Assembly: GCF_001506075.1 (NCBI RefSeq) | Contig: NZ_KQ947476.1 | Coordinates: 347,217-411,216, forward strand | DNA from: Vibrio sp. MEBiC08052 | GTDB taxonomy: Bacteria > Pseudomonadota > Gammaproteobacteria > Enterobacterales > Vibrionaceae | DNA length: 64,000 nt | Direction of reading: 5' to 3' | In this document: positions 27,801 through 35,458 of the stretch, piece by piece | How positions within the stretch are numbered: the stretch's first letter is position 1 | Layout of the letters: the number at the start of each line of letters is the position of its first letter | Notes under the pieces: model-generated | Told to the model about the DNA's origin: nothing | The model's database searches: none | Seen by the model: only the letters and a program-made list of their open reading frames with translations | Program-made: the position numbers and the translations under genes

Positions 27801-29894
27801 GGGATCGCGAGAGACTTCGAGTGATGGCATCATCAATGTCGCACCGGCACTCAATGGCGGCCACACTTCCCAGACAACCGCATCAAACCCGAGACCAGCC
27901 ACACTTGAAGCACAAGTCCCTTGCTGAACATGGAATGCCCGGTTATGCCAGTTAACCAGATTCAGCAATTGACGATGTTCAACCATGACCCCTTTCGGCT
28001 GACCGGTTGAACCGGAGGTATAGATGATATAAGCGAGGTTTTCGGGGCCGAGATCACTGACCGTCGGATTTGACGACGGTTGTTCAAACCATAAACCCCG
28101 ATCTTGTTGGGTATGAATCAGCCGCGATTCCGGTAATGTCTCTGCCACCAAGTCACTGAGATCAATCACGCCATCAGTCAGCACTACGGTCGGATCACTA
28201 TCGGCAAGCATGTACTGTAAACGTTCAGCCGGATAGGCCGAATCAAGCGGCACATATCCTCCGCCGGCTTTCAACGTTGCCAGCATGGCGATCAGTAAGT
28301 CGGGTCCCCGGCCACAGCAGATAGCAACCCGGCTTTCCGGGCCGACACCGACCGAACGCAAATAATGAGCGAGGCGGTTGGCACGAATGTTCAAGCCTCC
28401 GTAATTGACGCTTTCTCCGGCACATATCAGTGCAATATGTTCCGGCTCATCACTGGCCTGTCGTTCAAATAGTTCATGAACATACTGTGCTGGCGGGAAG
28501 GCAATCTGGGTCTGGTTCCATGCATCGATCATGGACCCTTCTTCTGGCATTTGCAGGTTGTAATAACTGATCGCTGTCTGCGCCGGTTCGGCAGCAGCAC
28601 AAGAGAAGAAATGCATCAGGCGGTAGAAGTGAGAAGCTAAGGTCATTTCACTATACAAAGCGGCATTGGCATCGATACACAATTCCAGCCCCTGTTGAGG
28701 CCCCCGATCACAGATGTTGATCGAAAGGTCATCAATTGGCCCCAAGGTCAGGTTATTGACATTGACCGGCGCTTCACCAAACTTCATTTCGTATTCAAAC
28801 GGCAGGATATTGATATCGGTTGAGAACAGTTGCTCACTCTCGGTCAGAATCCCAAGATCGGACGCCAGATCTTCACCACGGTAACATTGGTGACGAACGG
28901 CACCGAGAATGCGACGTTTAACCTGAGACACGATCTCCATGAGTGTATCCTCAGTACCGATATTAAGTCTCAAGGGCAGCACATTGGAAACCATTCCGGG
29001 GAATAAACGGAGTCTCTTATTGGTTCTGGCCACCATCGGGCAGCCGACAACCAGATCGTCTTCTCCGGTGATACGATGCAGATAAATCGCGATTAAAGCG
29101 ATCAGCAGTTGCGGCACCTGACTTTTACATTCAACCGCAAGTTCTCTTAACATCCGGTTGGTAGATGCCGGTAAATACATCTGTTTGCGGATAATATCGG
29201 TACATGGTGCTTGCTTGTCAGACAAACTAACGGGAGCCGGGCGATCTTTGAGGATTTCCTGCCAGTATTCTTTGTCTCGCAGATACTGTTTCGATGTTTT
29301 ATATTCTTGCTCAATCTCGATCGCTTCAACCAATGAAATGAACTGACAGGCTGGCGGCTCTTCTCCTGCCACCAATGCGGAATAAATTTCAGCCACCCGA
29401 GTAGATAAAAGTACCCCGCCAAAGCCGTCCAGAACCAAATGGTGAACACAGGCATAGTACCAAAAGCGCTCAGGGCCGAGTTGGAGTAACGCAAAAGAAA
29501 ACGGAGGTCCCTGTTCAAGGTCAAAGGGACGGGCCAAGTCGGCGTCGAGCCATGCTTTGGCGGCTCGTTGTGGATCAGGTTCAGCCTGAAAATCCAAAAT
29601 GGGTAATTCCCAGCCCGGATCAACACCAAACTGCTGCTTCGGCCCTTGTGGGGTTAGTTTAAAAACCTGTTGAAAGGATTCAATTTCTCTGGCAGTCCGG
29701 CGGATAGCCACCTCAAAAATATCCGGCTGAACAACACCGGATATTTCCAGATATTCGGTAATTTTAAAGAATTTGCCATGAGCATCTGGCTTCAGCTCTT
29801 GAGCAAACCAGATTCCTCTTTGAGCCGATGATAATGGAAGCGCCAAATGACTTTCTCGCTCTAATTGAATAGAGGATTTATGGTTATCGTTCAT
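21849..29894 (-). CDS. Dimodular nonribosomal peptide synthetase, C-A-T-C-A-T-TE-TE, predicted Leu-Leu
   Basis: About 2,680 residues. Order: C1 (to about 440; HHLVLDG near 155, resembling the EntF-type condensation domain), A1 (about 470-960), T1 (ELGGHSLL near 1011), C2 (about 1100-1530; HHFCLDH near 1235), A2 (about 1560-2040), T2 (ELGGHSLV), TE1 (from about 2135; GISLG serine near 2213) and TE2 (from about 2425; GHSFG serine near 2505). Aligning both A domains by eye to PheA gives pocket residues D-A-W-F-L-G-N-V-V, the classical leucine code. C1 before the first A domain, with no loading module, suggests an acyl or external aminoacyl donor. Tandem TEs are typical of lipopeptide synthetases. 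Predicted product: an acylated Leu-Leu species. ATG start chosen; a GTG lies 12 bp upstream. Confidence 0.93.
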   Translation of the reverse strand: MNDNHKSSIQLERESHLALPLSSAQRGIWFAQELKPDAHGKFFKITEYLEISGVVQPDIFEVAIRRTAREIESFQQVFKLTPQGPKQQFGVDPGWELPILDFQAEPDPQRAAKAWLDADLARPFDLEQGPPFSFALLQLGPERFWYYACVHHLVLDGFGGVLLSTRVAEIYSALVAGEEPPACQFISLVEAIEIEQEYKTSKQYLRDKEYWQEILKDRPAPVSLSDKQAPCTDIIRKQMYLPASTNRMLRELAVECKSQVPQLLIALIAIYLHRITGEDDLVVGCPMVARTNKRLRLFPGMVSNVLPLRLNIGTEDTLMEIVSQVKRRILGAVRHQCYRGEDLASDLGILTESEQLFSTDINILPFEYEMKFGEAPVNVNNLTLGPIDDLSINICDRGPQQGLELCIDANAALYSEMTLASHFYRLMHFFSCAAAEPAQTAISYYNLQMPEEGSMIDAWNQTQIAFPPAQYVHELFERQASDEPEHIALICAGESVNYGGLNIRANRLAHYLRSVGVGPESRVAICCGRGPDLLIAMLATLKAGGGYVPLDSAYPAERLQYMLADSDPTVVLTDGVIDLSDLVAETLPESRLIHTQQDRGLWFEQPSSNPTVSDLGPENLAYIIYTSGSTGQPKGVMVEHRQLLNLVNWHNRAFHVQQGTCASSVAGLGFDAVVWEVWPPLSAGATLMMPSLEVSRDPEQLLNWWVEQPIEVGFLPTPIAELAFARQVAPKTLRYLLVGGDRLTRQPDESVSYTLVNNYGPTETAVVATSGAIRAADDVLHIGSPIANTRIYILDESLRPVPLGVTGEIYIGGNSVSRGYLNLPDMTAERFLADPFTNQPESKMYRTGDLARWRLDGSVEYQGRNDNQVKIRGFRIELGEIATALQACPGVQSAVVTVLHAGESSERLVAYYTSQRNASVEIESLKQRLSESLPSYMVPAAFVGLDAIPLTANGKVDYRALPEPDADAFVHRHYEAPRGNVEQLLASIWQSLLNVEQVGRHDNFFELGGHSLLAVQLIERLRHHYYHLAIKSLFTTPTLAGLAQTLSQSLKTERQVPSNLIPAGCTQITPEMLSLVELSQSQIDTIAASVPGGAANIQDIYPLAPLQEGILFHHLLEEKGDPYITRAIKAFASQDELQQFVDALQAVVKRHDILRTSLFWDQLDVPVQVVWRDAVLPLTPLTLDGPNMVKAIQQQFDPSSTRLDVHRAPMIEAYQVEDAAEGRWLLCLLMHHFCLDHTTLELMMEEVQAHLLNRVEQLPAPLPFRNFVFESRLDSDPEKESAYFCERLGDIDEPSAPFGLLNVQGDGHEIHELHLPVDDDLSQLLREHARRQGVSAASLFHLAWGLVVRATTGRDNVVFGTVLFGRMAGGEGADRVLGMFLNTLPLRLSLSNETVTEAVQYTHRHLAEMLEYEHGSLSLAQQCSGVAPQTPLFSSLLNYRYDGGNSQTGIDTGPMNLLFTEERTNYPITLSVNDNPKHGFSLDIQVDESIGCERVGAMVTRALRELTSALEDEPKRLIHSLNILPKDEYRRLINQLNATRTSAVTDICVHRLFEQQAAEYPDVLAVVSDAQKLTYRELNRQANRLAYYLRSFGVAPDQRVGLCFDRNTDFIVAMLATLKAGGCYIPMDPTYPADRLQYMVSDSQPTLILSDGILDAETIVGKAEIRVINVSTEMFMWRDYPATNPQSGHIRPDHLAYIIYTSGSTGQPKGVMIEHRNLANLVHWHNRAFEIKAGTCVSSVAGVGFDATVWEVWPPLCTGAHVMLPTLDISRDPEQLLAWWISQPIEVGFLSTPIAELVLSRRLEHPTLRTLLVGGDRLNHHPHPETSFTLVNNYGPTETTVVATSGVIEPTDDLLHIGSPVDNTSIYILDEYQQPVPIGVKGEIYISGKSVARGYLNRPEMTEERFLDDPYSYEFGARMYRTGDLGRWTAGGTIEYLGRNDSQVKIRGFRIELGEISACMSTHHGVAEAVVIAAKTQNNDQRLLAYYVGNAQTAPLRAYLSARLPDYMVPVAYVKLDQIPLTPNGKVDRKSLPEPEADDFVTQVYIPPEGEVEETIAAIWQRLLGVEKVGRNDSFFELGGHSLVAVQFLNEARQHGYELTLSTLFSASRLADIADYIQRSSEVLIEHAVALRPATDDQRPLFIVPEASGEMLYSPLLTSYIDKDIAVYGLVAPARNTPPFYTIQGAAARYTRIIRETQPEGPYRMTGISLGGTLAYEVARQLLGQDQEIEYVGVIDTTAEKAIVPRHVGEEKLTEEQKILLMSKEIYDGLAYDIYGLAESESTLEEGMTWKDHYRMAKDMGMLPAGWTDTYFMNWMQHREALIRAEYEYKNLPIDIDLYVAELRPEGEAADVVPYLRWDRFLPEASVRPTTIPGTTHYHLIVEPYIGYLGQAISNDLHDREKAYAAGKVMRNAEYDPLVTLQEGHGHGPTVLCIPGAGVNVCAFMGLVQSIESDWTVLGFQPRGLKGNDIPHTTVQAAAAFYLKALASRTCIGPIHIVGHSFGGWVAIELAALLEAEGIQVASLTIADSEAPDETPREYSDLSALMLLIKQFERQGAALGLTEQDLKGLNHRERLMLVHGYLVEQGVLTGNTGVDDLDGIFRVFATNIRTHYQPAVQPNALVNLVVTQDMKAGVKEAWQEQSRNLHCIESRADHFSLLRPPFVNLIADIMQPTFRTLVTDI

Positions 29895-29906
29895 ATTGAT
29901 ATTCAC

Positions 29907-30585
29907 TCACACATTCTGATAAATAAAATTCAAACACACGGATAAAATAACAAAACCACAAAGTGACAATGTTATTAAGATGCCATCATTTTACTTTGTA
30001 TAATAAAACAATATTCAATTCAATCATGAGAATTGGACCAATATATTCAATAAACCGATAAGTAATTAATAAGAAAAACAATCAAAAACAACCGATAAAA
30101 CGCAAAACTAACTAAAAAGACAATATAAAAACTTTCCAGTGAGATGATTTATTTTTTCTCTTTTTGAGCAAAGAATCAAAATTACAATAAATTTAATTGA
30201 TAATAATCATATCAACATAATTAAACTCCAATAATAAAAACAAGGAAAAATAAATTAAAATACATATAAAACATAAAGTTACAAACAAAGATCATTAAAA
30301 ATAAACAAAATCATAGTTAACAAAATAAGTTGTGGTCTAATTTGTTAAGGTCAAAAATGAGTATAAAATGAAGAAAACAAATGGGAATAACCGTCATAAA
30401 AAACAAACAATAAAACACTAAGACCAAAATAAATAGCTCTCAAAAAATAAGCCAACAATTATTTAAATAATAATCGTCAGCCAAACGCTAAATATTTAGC
30501 CAAATATAACAACAGAGATTAATATTTCACAATAAAATTACCATCAAATAAAATACAGTTGGTAATTAAGCATCAAATTAAACCA
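29907..30585. other. Very AT-rich gene-free region upstream of the NRPS
   Basis: About 680 bp, dominated by A/T on the plus strand with long A-rich stretches and no plausible gene in any frame. It separates the ThDP-enzyme gene from the NRPS, both reading left. The composition suggests a curved, H-NS-bound control region with the NRPS promoter; no specific operator could be identified. Confidence 0.6.
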
Positions 30586-32160
30586 TCACAAAATAACCTC
30601 GATTAATTTTGGCCCGGATTCTTGCATCACCTTTTGGAAAATCATATCAAATGACTGACGTGTTTCAGCCTGAACAGCAGGAACGCCCATCCCCGATGCT
30701 AATCCAAGCCAATTAATAGATGGATTTTCCAAACTCATCAGAGAAGCTGCAGATTGCCCCTGATTTTTCGCTCCCACACGCTGGAGTTCATGATTCAGGA
30801 TACTGTATGAGCGATTACTGAATATGACCGTCACAATATCTAAGTTTTCCCTCGCTTGAGTCCAGAGTGCAGGCAGCAGATACATGGCACTCCCATCGCC
30901 TTGCAAGTTGATTACTTTGCGTCCCGGACATGCAATCGCAGCGCCAATCGAGACCGCCATCATGCTCCCCAGAGCACCACCGGTCAGATTAAGATAATCA
31001 TGTGCCGCAGCGCTTTCGGTAACATCATAATGAGGGAAACCGGATGATGCGGACTCATCGCTGATAATGGCATTGTCCGGCAAATATTTGGCAATGACCT
31101 GCATGACAAATTCCGCAGTGACCGGACCATCAAGCGCATACTGCGGGGCCTGATGTCTGGTGCGGTATGGCTCAATGTTCCCGGCCTCACAAGCTTTGAC
31201 TAAATCTTCAAGTGCCTGAGTACTATCTTCATGAATTTCGGTTAACCGAGTCAAACGGCACCCTTCAGGTGTCAGCCAGCTCGGTTTATCGGGATAGGCA
31301 AAAAAGCTGACCGGAGGCTTGGCTCCGACTAAGACAATCAATTCTGTCCCGGCCAGAAAATCAACAGCGTGCTCGGAAAGATACGGTAAGCGCTCAACCG
31401 GAACTCGACCGGCTCCGCGTTGAATGCGCGGTGCAAACGTATCACACAATAATCGGGCACCTGTTTTTGCAGCAATTTTGCCAGCTGCGGTTAATGCCGG
31501 CTCTAATAATGCTGAGCCTCGCATGAGGATCGCTGTTTTCAGCCCGCTGTTGATCAAGCCGGCAACGTGATTAATTTTCTCGACTGAGACGGCGCTCGGT
31601 GCAGACGGTGCGATTGGTGAAGCAACACTATCGGCTTCATTCCATGCCGTATCTGCCGGCAGAATCAATGTTGCAATCTGTCCCGGAGCTTCTGAAGCAA
31701 CACGCACGGCCCGAGCCGCATCCTCTCCAATTTGCCGGGAACAAGAAGACGTATAGACCCACTCAGAAACCGGGCTCGCAAATCCATGGATATCAGATGT
31801 TAATGGCGCATCGTACTGTAGATGGGTTGTGGCATGATCACCGACGATATTCACAATCGGTGAGCCTGCTCGTCTGGCATTATGTAAGTTGGCCAGACCG
31901 TTGGCCAGTCCCGGTCCTAAATGAAGCAATGTACATGCTGGCTTACCCGTCATGCGCCCATATCCGTCAGCCGCACCGGTTGCGACATTTTCCTGAAGAG
32001 CCAAAACCGGACGCATTCCCGGCACGCGATCCAATGCCGCAACAAAATGCATTTCTGACGTCCCCGGATTGGCAAAACAGACTTCAACGCCACTTTCGAC
32101 CAATGTACGCAACAGACTTTCAGCACCATTCATCGAACGGCTTTTTGTTGCATCATTCAT
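30586..32160 (-). CDS. ThDP-dependent enzyme, acetolactate synthase/benzoylformate decarboxylase family
   Basis: 524 residues with the three ThDP-enzyme domains: N-terminal Pyr domain with the activating glutamate (ALQENVATGAADGYGRM, Glu near 57), a central domain, and the C-terminal PP domain with GDGSAMYLLPALWTQ...SNRSYSIL, the GDG-(X)n-N cofactor motif. No small regulatory subunit is adjacent, so it is unlikely to be the branched-chain amino-acid enzyme; the MdlC-like group includes decarboxylases and carboligases. Lying upstream of a leucine-activating NRPS, it might supply or modify a keto-acid or aldehyde building block, but that is inference. The 680-bp gap argues against a simple operon. 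Confidence 0.85.
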   Translation of the reverse strand: MNDATKSRSMNGAESLLRTLVESGVEVCFANPGTSEMHFVAALDRVPGMRPVLALQENVATGAADGYGRMTGKPACTLLHLGPGLANGLANLHNARRAGSPIVNIVGDHATTHLQYDAPLTSDIHGFASPVSEWVYTSSCSRQIGEDAARAVRVASEAPGQIATLILPADTAWNEADSVASPIAPSAPSAVSVEKINHVAGLINSGLKTAILMRGSALLEPALTAAGKIAAKTGARLLCDTFAPRIQRGAGRVPVERLPYLSEHAVDFLAGTELIVLVGAKPPVSFFAYPDKPSWLTPEGCRLTRLTEIHEDSTQALEDLVKACEAGNIEPYRTRHQAPQYALDGPVTAEFVMQVIAKYLPDNAIISDESASSGFPHYDVTESAAAHDYLNLTGGALGSMMAVSIGAAIACPGRKVINLQGDGSAMYLLPALWTQARENLDIVTVIFSNRSYSILNHELQRVGAKNQGQSAASLMSLENPSINWLGLASGMGVPAVQAETRQSFDMIFQKVMQESGPKLIEVIL

Positions 32161-32375
32161 TGCTTAAAACCCCCTATTTCTATTCTGCAAGAGAGGAAGA
32201 GCATTAATGCACTCTTTTATCAAAATTAATACACATGATGCATGTTATTTCATAAATTTGTGTCTTCATACCTATTTCACACTGCTCGGAGCTGCAACCA
32301 GTTATTGTGAAATTGATTTCATTTTAATAATTGCGGTGCATGATTGAAACAAAAGCATCTTGGAGACACAAAAAA

Positions 32376-32403
32376 AGGCCTCCCTATCAGAGGGAGGCCT
32401 TTC
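32376..32403 (-). terminator. Rho-independent terminator of the queF operon
   Basis: Stem AGGCCTCCCT / AGGGAGGCCT with a 5-nt loop lies about 22 bp after the queF stop; on the minus strand it runs into a T7 tract. Strong intrinsic terminator. Confidence 0.9.
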
Positions 32404-32424
32404 TATAGCAAGAGATTAGATATT

Positions 32425-33246
32425 TTACTGGCGGTATTCTCGTCCGACCAGCATGATTTCTTCGAAATCACTCCGGAATGGATTGATATCCAGACCACCC
32501 CGACGGGTATAACGTGCAAGTACCGTCAGTTTCTCCGGTTTGCAGCAACGTTTGATATCGGCAAAGATACGTTCAACGCACTGCTCGTGAAATTCATTAT
32601 GTTCCCGGAAGGAGATGATGTATCGCAACAGAGTTTCGCGATCAATCTCAGCACCTTGATAATGGATATAGACACTGCCCCAGTCCGGCTGGTTGGTCAC
32701 CAGACAGTTCGATTTCAGCAGATGCGAGCAAAGCTTTTCTTCAACAATGTTTGCTGAGGACGCACCTAACAAGCGATCTTCATCGTACGCATAACTGTCA
32801 ATTTCAATATCCAGATCATCAATGCAGGTAAAAGATTTATCCGCACGTATTTCTAATGTTTCATCAACAGGAATCAATTTCACCTGAACATCACCACCCG
32901 ATGTGGCACTCAAATCCTGAATCAGCGTTTCGACCAGTGCTTGTTCTGATACAAATGAGGTCTGATTGAGACTGTTCAGGTACAACTTAAAAGATTTAGA
33001 CTCAATCAAATTCGGGCTGGTACACGGAATCATAAATTCTGCCGCCGCGACCACCGGTTTGCCTTTAGGATTCAGCCAAGACAGTTCATAACCGGTCCAT
33101 AAGTCATACCCGGAGAAAGCTGCACTATCACATGCCGTGATATTGCTGCGACCACGAGCCCGGGGAATCGGATCAAGCAGTTGGGGGGTGTAGGTCGATA
33201 TATAATCCGTTTTCTTACCAAGATTTTTAGAATAAGTTGTATCCAT
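32425..33246 (-). CDS. queF: QueF, NADPH-dependent 7-cyano-7-deazaguanine reductase
   Basis: 273 residues, long (two-domain) QueF form as in E. coli. Reduces preQ0 to preQ1 in queuosine synthesis. The catalytic cysteine is in LLKSNCLVTNQPDWGSVYI (Cys near 181) with the aspartate of QPDWG near 188; the substrate-binding CTSPNLIESKSFKLYLNS segment is intact. It follows yhhQ by 22 bp and ends at a strong terminator. Confidence 0.97.
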   Translation of the reverse strand: MDTTYSKNLGKKTDYISTYTPQLLDPIPRARGRSNITACDSAAFSGYDLWTGYELSWLNPKGKPVVAAAEFMIPCTSPNLIESKSFKLYLNSLNQTSFVSEQALVETLIQDLSATSGGDVQVKLIPVDETLEIRADKSFTCIDDLDIEIDSYAYDEDRLLGASSANIVEEKLCSHLLKSNCLVTNQPDWGSVYIHYQGAEIDRETLLRYIISFREHNEFHEQCVERIFADIKRCCKPEKLTVLARYTRRGGLDINPFRSDFEEIMLVGREYRQ

Positions 33247-33268
33247 AATGATCCACTAACGTTGTCGT

Positions 33269-34123
33269 TTATCGATTGATATATTTATTGAATAGCGCCC
33301 TTGCACCGTATATCGGACCAACACCGACAATCGCATAGATGCTTTTCACAACCACTTGGCAAATGAACATGCTCCATAAAACCGTCGGACTGAGGATATG
33401 GCTGAATGCCAGATAGATGAAAATCGCACTATCGATTAACGACGCAAAGAAGGTACTGAAAAAGACCCGCACGACCAATCGTCTGCCATTGGTCAGTTGT
33501 TTGATTTTCTGCAACAAATACGCATTGACGTTTTCCGATACAAAGTAAGCAATCATTGAAGCCAGAAAAACCGAGTTAATACTATGAATAATCGATTGAT
33601 AGCTCTCATTCACCACTTCCCAGTCACTGATTGTCGGTGCGTAACCAGAGAGATTGAGCATCAACAGCAGAAAAGCATTGGTCACGGTTGACAGCAGAAT
33701 TGCGGCCCGGGCCATACGTAGCCCATAAAATTCATTGAGGATATCGACCAGAATAAAAGAGATTGGATATAAGAAAATCGCAAAAGGGACTATAAAACCA
33801 GAGTTGGCAATCTCAATCGGCTTCACACCTGTGACGTTTGACAAGATAAAGACAGCTGAAAGTATCGTGGCAATGACGGCAAATGTAATCCAGTACGATT
33901 CTTTACGATCTTTGATATCGTAAGCCCCCTGAAACCCTTCAGCACTGTATAGCTTGCGACAAATTTCTTTAGTCTCTATCGGGCTCAGATCTTCTGCCAC
34001 CGTACTGTTAAATATTTCATTGAGTGGGATTGACAACTGTTTGCCTGTCGCCAGCACCATGACATTAGCCACATGTTCCGGATGGCGACTGAACCCAATT
34101 AATTTATACTTTCTATTCTGCAT
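33269..34123 (-). CDS. yhhQ: YhhQ-family queuosine precursor transporter
   Basis: About 284 residues with a polar N-terminal extension (about 85 residues) and six hydrophobic helices, including the family stretch IFLYPISFILVDILNEFYGLRMARAAI. YhhQ proteins import preQ0/preQ1. The start MQNRKYKLIGF is supported by AGGAG 7 nt upstream and overlaps the regulator gene by 11 bp. Association with queF agrees with combined salvage and synthesis of queuosine precursors. The N-terminal extension is longer than in E. coli YhhQ (about 220 residues). Confidence 0.93.
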   Translation of the reverse strand: MQNRKYKLIGFSRHPEHVANVMVLATGKQLSIPLNEIFNSTVAEDLSPIETKEICRKLYSAEGFQGAYDIKDRKESYWITFAVIATILSAVFILSNVTGVKPIEIANSGFIVPFAIFLYPISFILVDILNEFYGLRMARAAILLSTVTNAFLLLMLNLSGYAPTISDWEVVNESYQSIIHSINSVFLASMIAYFVSENVNAYLLQKIKQLTNGRRLVVRVFFSTFFASLIDSAIFIYLAFSHILSPTVLWSMFICQVVVKSIYAIVGVGPIYGARALFNKYINR

Positions 34124-34715
34124 GTAACCGCTCCTCCCTGATACACCCAACCAATATCTCGCCATTTCTGAGTACATAACTCTCAGATTCAATTTTTAAA
34201 GAATTTCTGGATGTTAAAATAATAAGATCATCAATATCATTACGCTTAAACCGTTCAATCACCAGTAATGCACCAACCTGATATCGATGGGTAAATGGGG
34301 TTGTAATATTCAAACCGATCATATTGGATTCATCCGAGAAATAATATGTTGTCGGATGAACAACAATTAATTCACCAATATATTTATCTAATGAAGCTAT
34401 TAACTCTTTCTCATTAAGAATAGGGATACACAACGGATTTTTATTGCCGTCCGGAGAAATCAGTTGATTTCGGTACTCAATCGCTTCCAGATTACTCTCT
34501 TCGATTACCCGACATGTTGTACCAAAGAAATTTGCAATTTTCTCAACCGTTTGAGTCTGAATCCGATCTACTTTACCATCCAGAATATTGTAAATGGTTG
34601 TTCTGGTTATTCCTGTGCGTTCAGAAAAAGATTTCTTACTTTCATTACGACTTTTAATCGCATAAGAAATATTATTTTTAATATTATCTATTTTTTCTTG
34701 TTTACTTAATTTCAT
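34113..34715 (-). CDS. XRE-family regulator leading the queF operon
   Basis: About 200 residues. N-terminal helix-turn-helix (NISYAIKSRNESKKSFSERTGITRTTIYNILDGKVDRI, about 10-60) and a C-terminal beta-rich domain (about 120-200, LIVVHPTTYYFSDESN, GALLVIERFKRNDIDDLIILTSR, NGEILVGCIREERL) of the LexA/S24-like kind, but without an evident catalytic Ser-Lys dyad, so perhaps a ligand sensor. Overlaps yhhQ, so regulator, transporter and enzyme are one operon; autoregulation or response to a queuosine precursor is inferred. Start at MKLSKQEKID; the open frame continues 36 bp upstream. Confidence 0.85.
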   Translation of the reverse strand: MKLSKQEKIDNIKNNISYAIKSRNESKKSFSERTGITRTTIYNILDGKVDRIQTQTVEKIANFFGTTCRVIEESNLEAIEYRNQLISPDGNKNPLCIPILNEKELIASLDKYIGELIVVHPTTYYFSDESNMIGLNITTPFTHRYQVGALLVIERFKRNDIDDLIILTSRNSLKIESESYVLRNGEILVGCIREERLHAE

Positions 34716-35000
34716 GTACCGCCCAACCATACGTCGCATCATAGATATCAATAAATCGATACCTATTCAAAGCGAAACAAATTGCGTGATCTAGATCAAC
34801 ATTAGATAACCAAATATTGAACAATTTTGGTCATATTCTGTAAAATAACTAAAAGCCTTCGTTTTTAATATGATAAACAGCAAATTTCCAACTATTGATT
34901 AATTTTTAAATTTATGATCAGTAGTCTTTAAAATCAATAAATATTAATAGTAAATTATTAATTACATAATTATCAATGATACGGTGGTTAGGGTAATATT

Positions 35001-35210
35001 ATGGGCACAATGTCAGAATTAAAAGAAAATGAAAGCGGCGTGGATGATGTATTATTCTGGTGCCACGTTGTTAGCCAGTGCAGCGTTCCGACGTCAGGAG
35101 AACTTTCTCCGGCTGAAAGAGATGCACTACACCGAGCCATTATGGCACTCCATACAACCACAACACTCTATACCAACAGTGTGACGGAAACAGCCGTGTC
35201 TGAAATGTGA
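35001..35210 (+). CDS. Short hypothetical protein
   Basis: 69 residues, MGTMSELKENESGVDDVLFW then CHVVSQCSVPTSGELSPAER; a Thr/Ser-rich tail. A weak ribosome-binding site (AGGG, 9 nt spacing) precedes the ATG, and codon use looks coding. The segment LSPAERDALHRAIMALH could be an amphipathic helix. Family not recognised; stands alone, followed by an 8-bp-stem hairpin at 35228-35251. Confidence 0.45.
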   Translation: MGTMSELKENESGVDDVLFWCHVVSQCSVPTSGELSPAERDALHRAIMALHTTTTLYTNSVTETAVSEM

Positions 35211-35458
35211 GTGATGCAGAACGATATGGAAGCGTTATTGATGACGCTTCCTGAACAGGATTGTTGTCGAGTTTAATCATCCTCATGATGCACGACAATC
35301 TCTATCGATAAAACCACTTGATCACCTTCACGTCGTCGCTTTCTCTCACATCAGCATGACTTCTCAGCATTACCTTGCCACATTCTTCTCAGCGGCTACC
35401 AATCGTTCTTTTGTACAGAGTAATCTTGGCCCGGCAGCGTGAATGTACCTCGAGCAAA

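Noticed and set aside
30190-30220. Fur-box-like sequence (GATAATAATCATATC) in the AT-rich region before the NRPS
   Set aside because: Matches the 19-bp Fur consensus at only about 11 positions, which is expected by chance in such AT-rich DNA; the NRPS shows no siderophore features.
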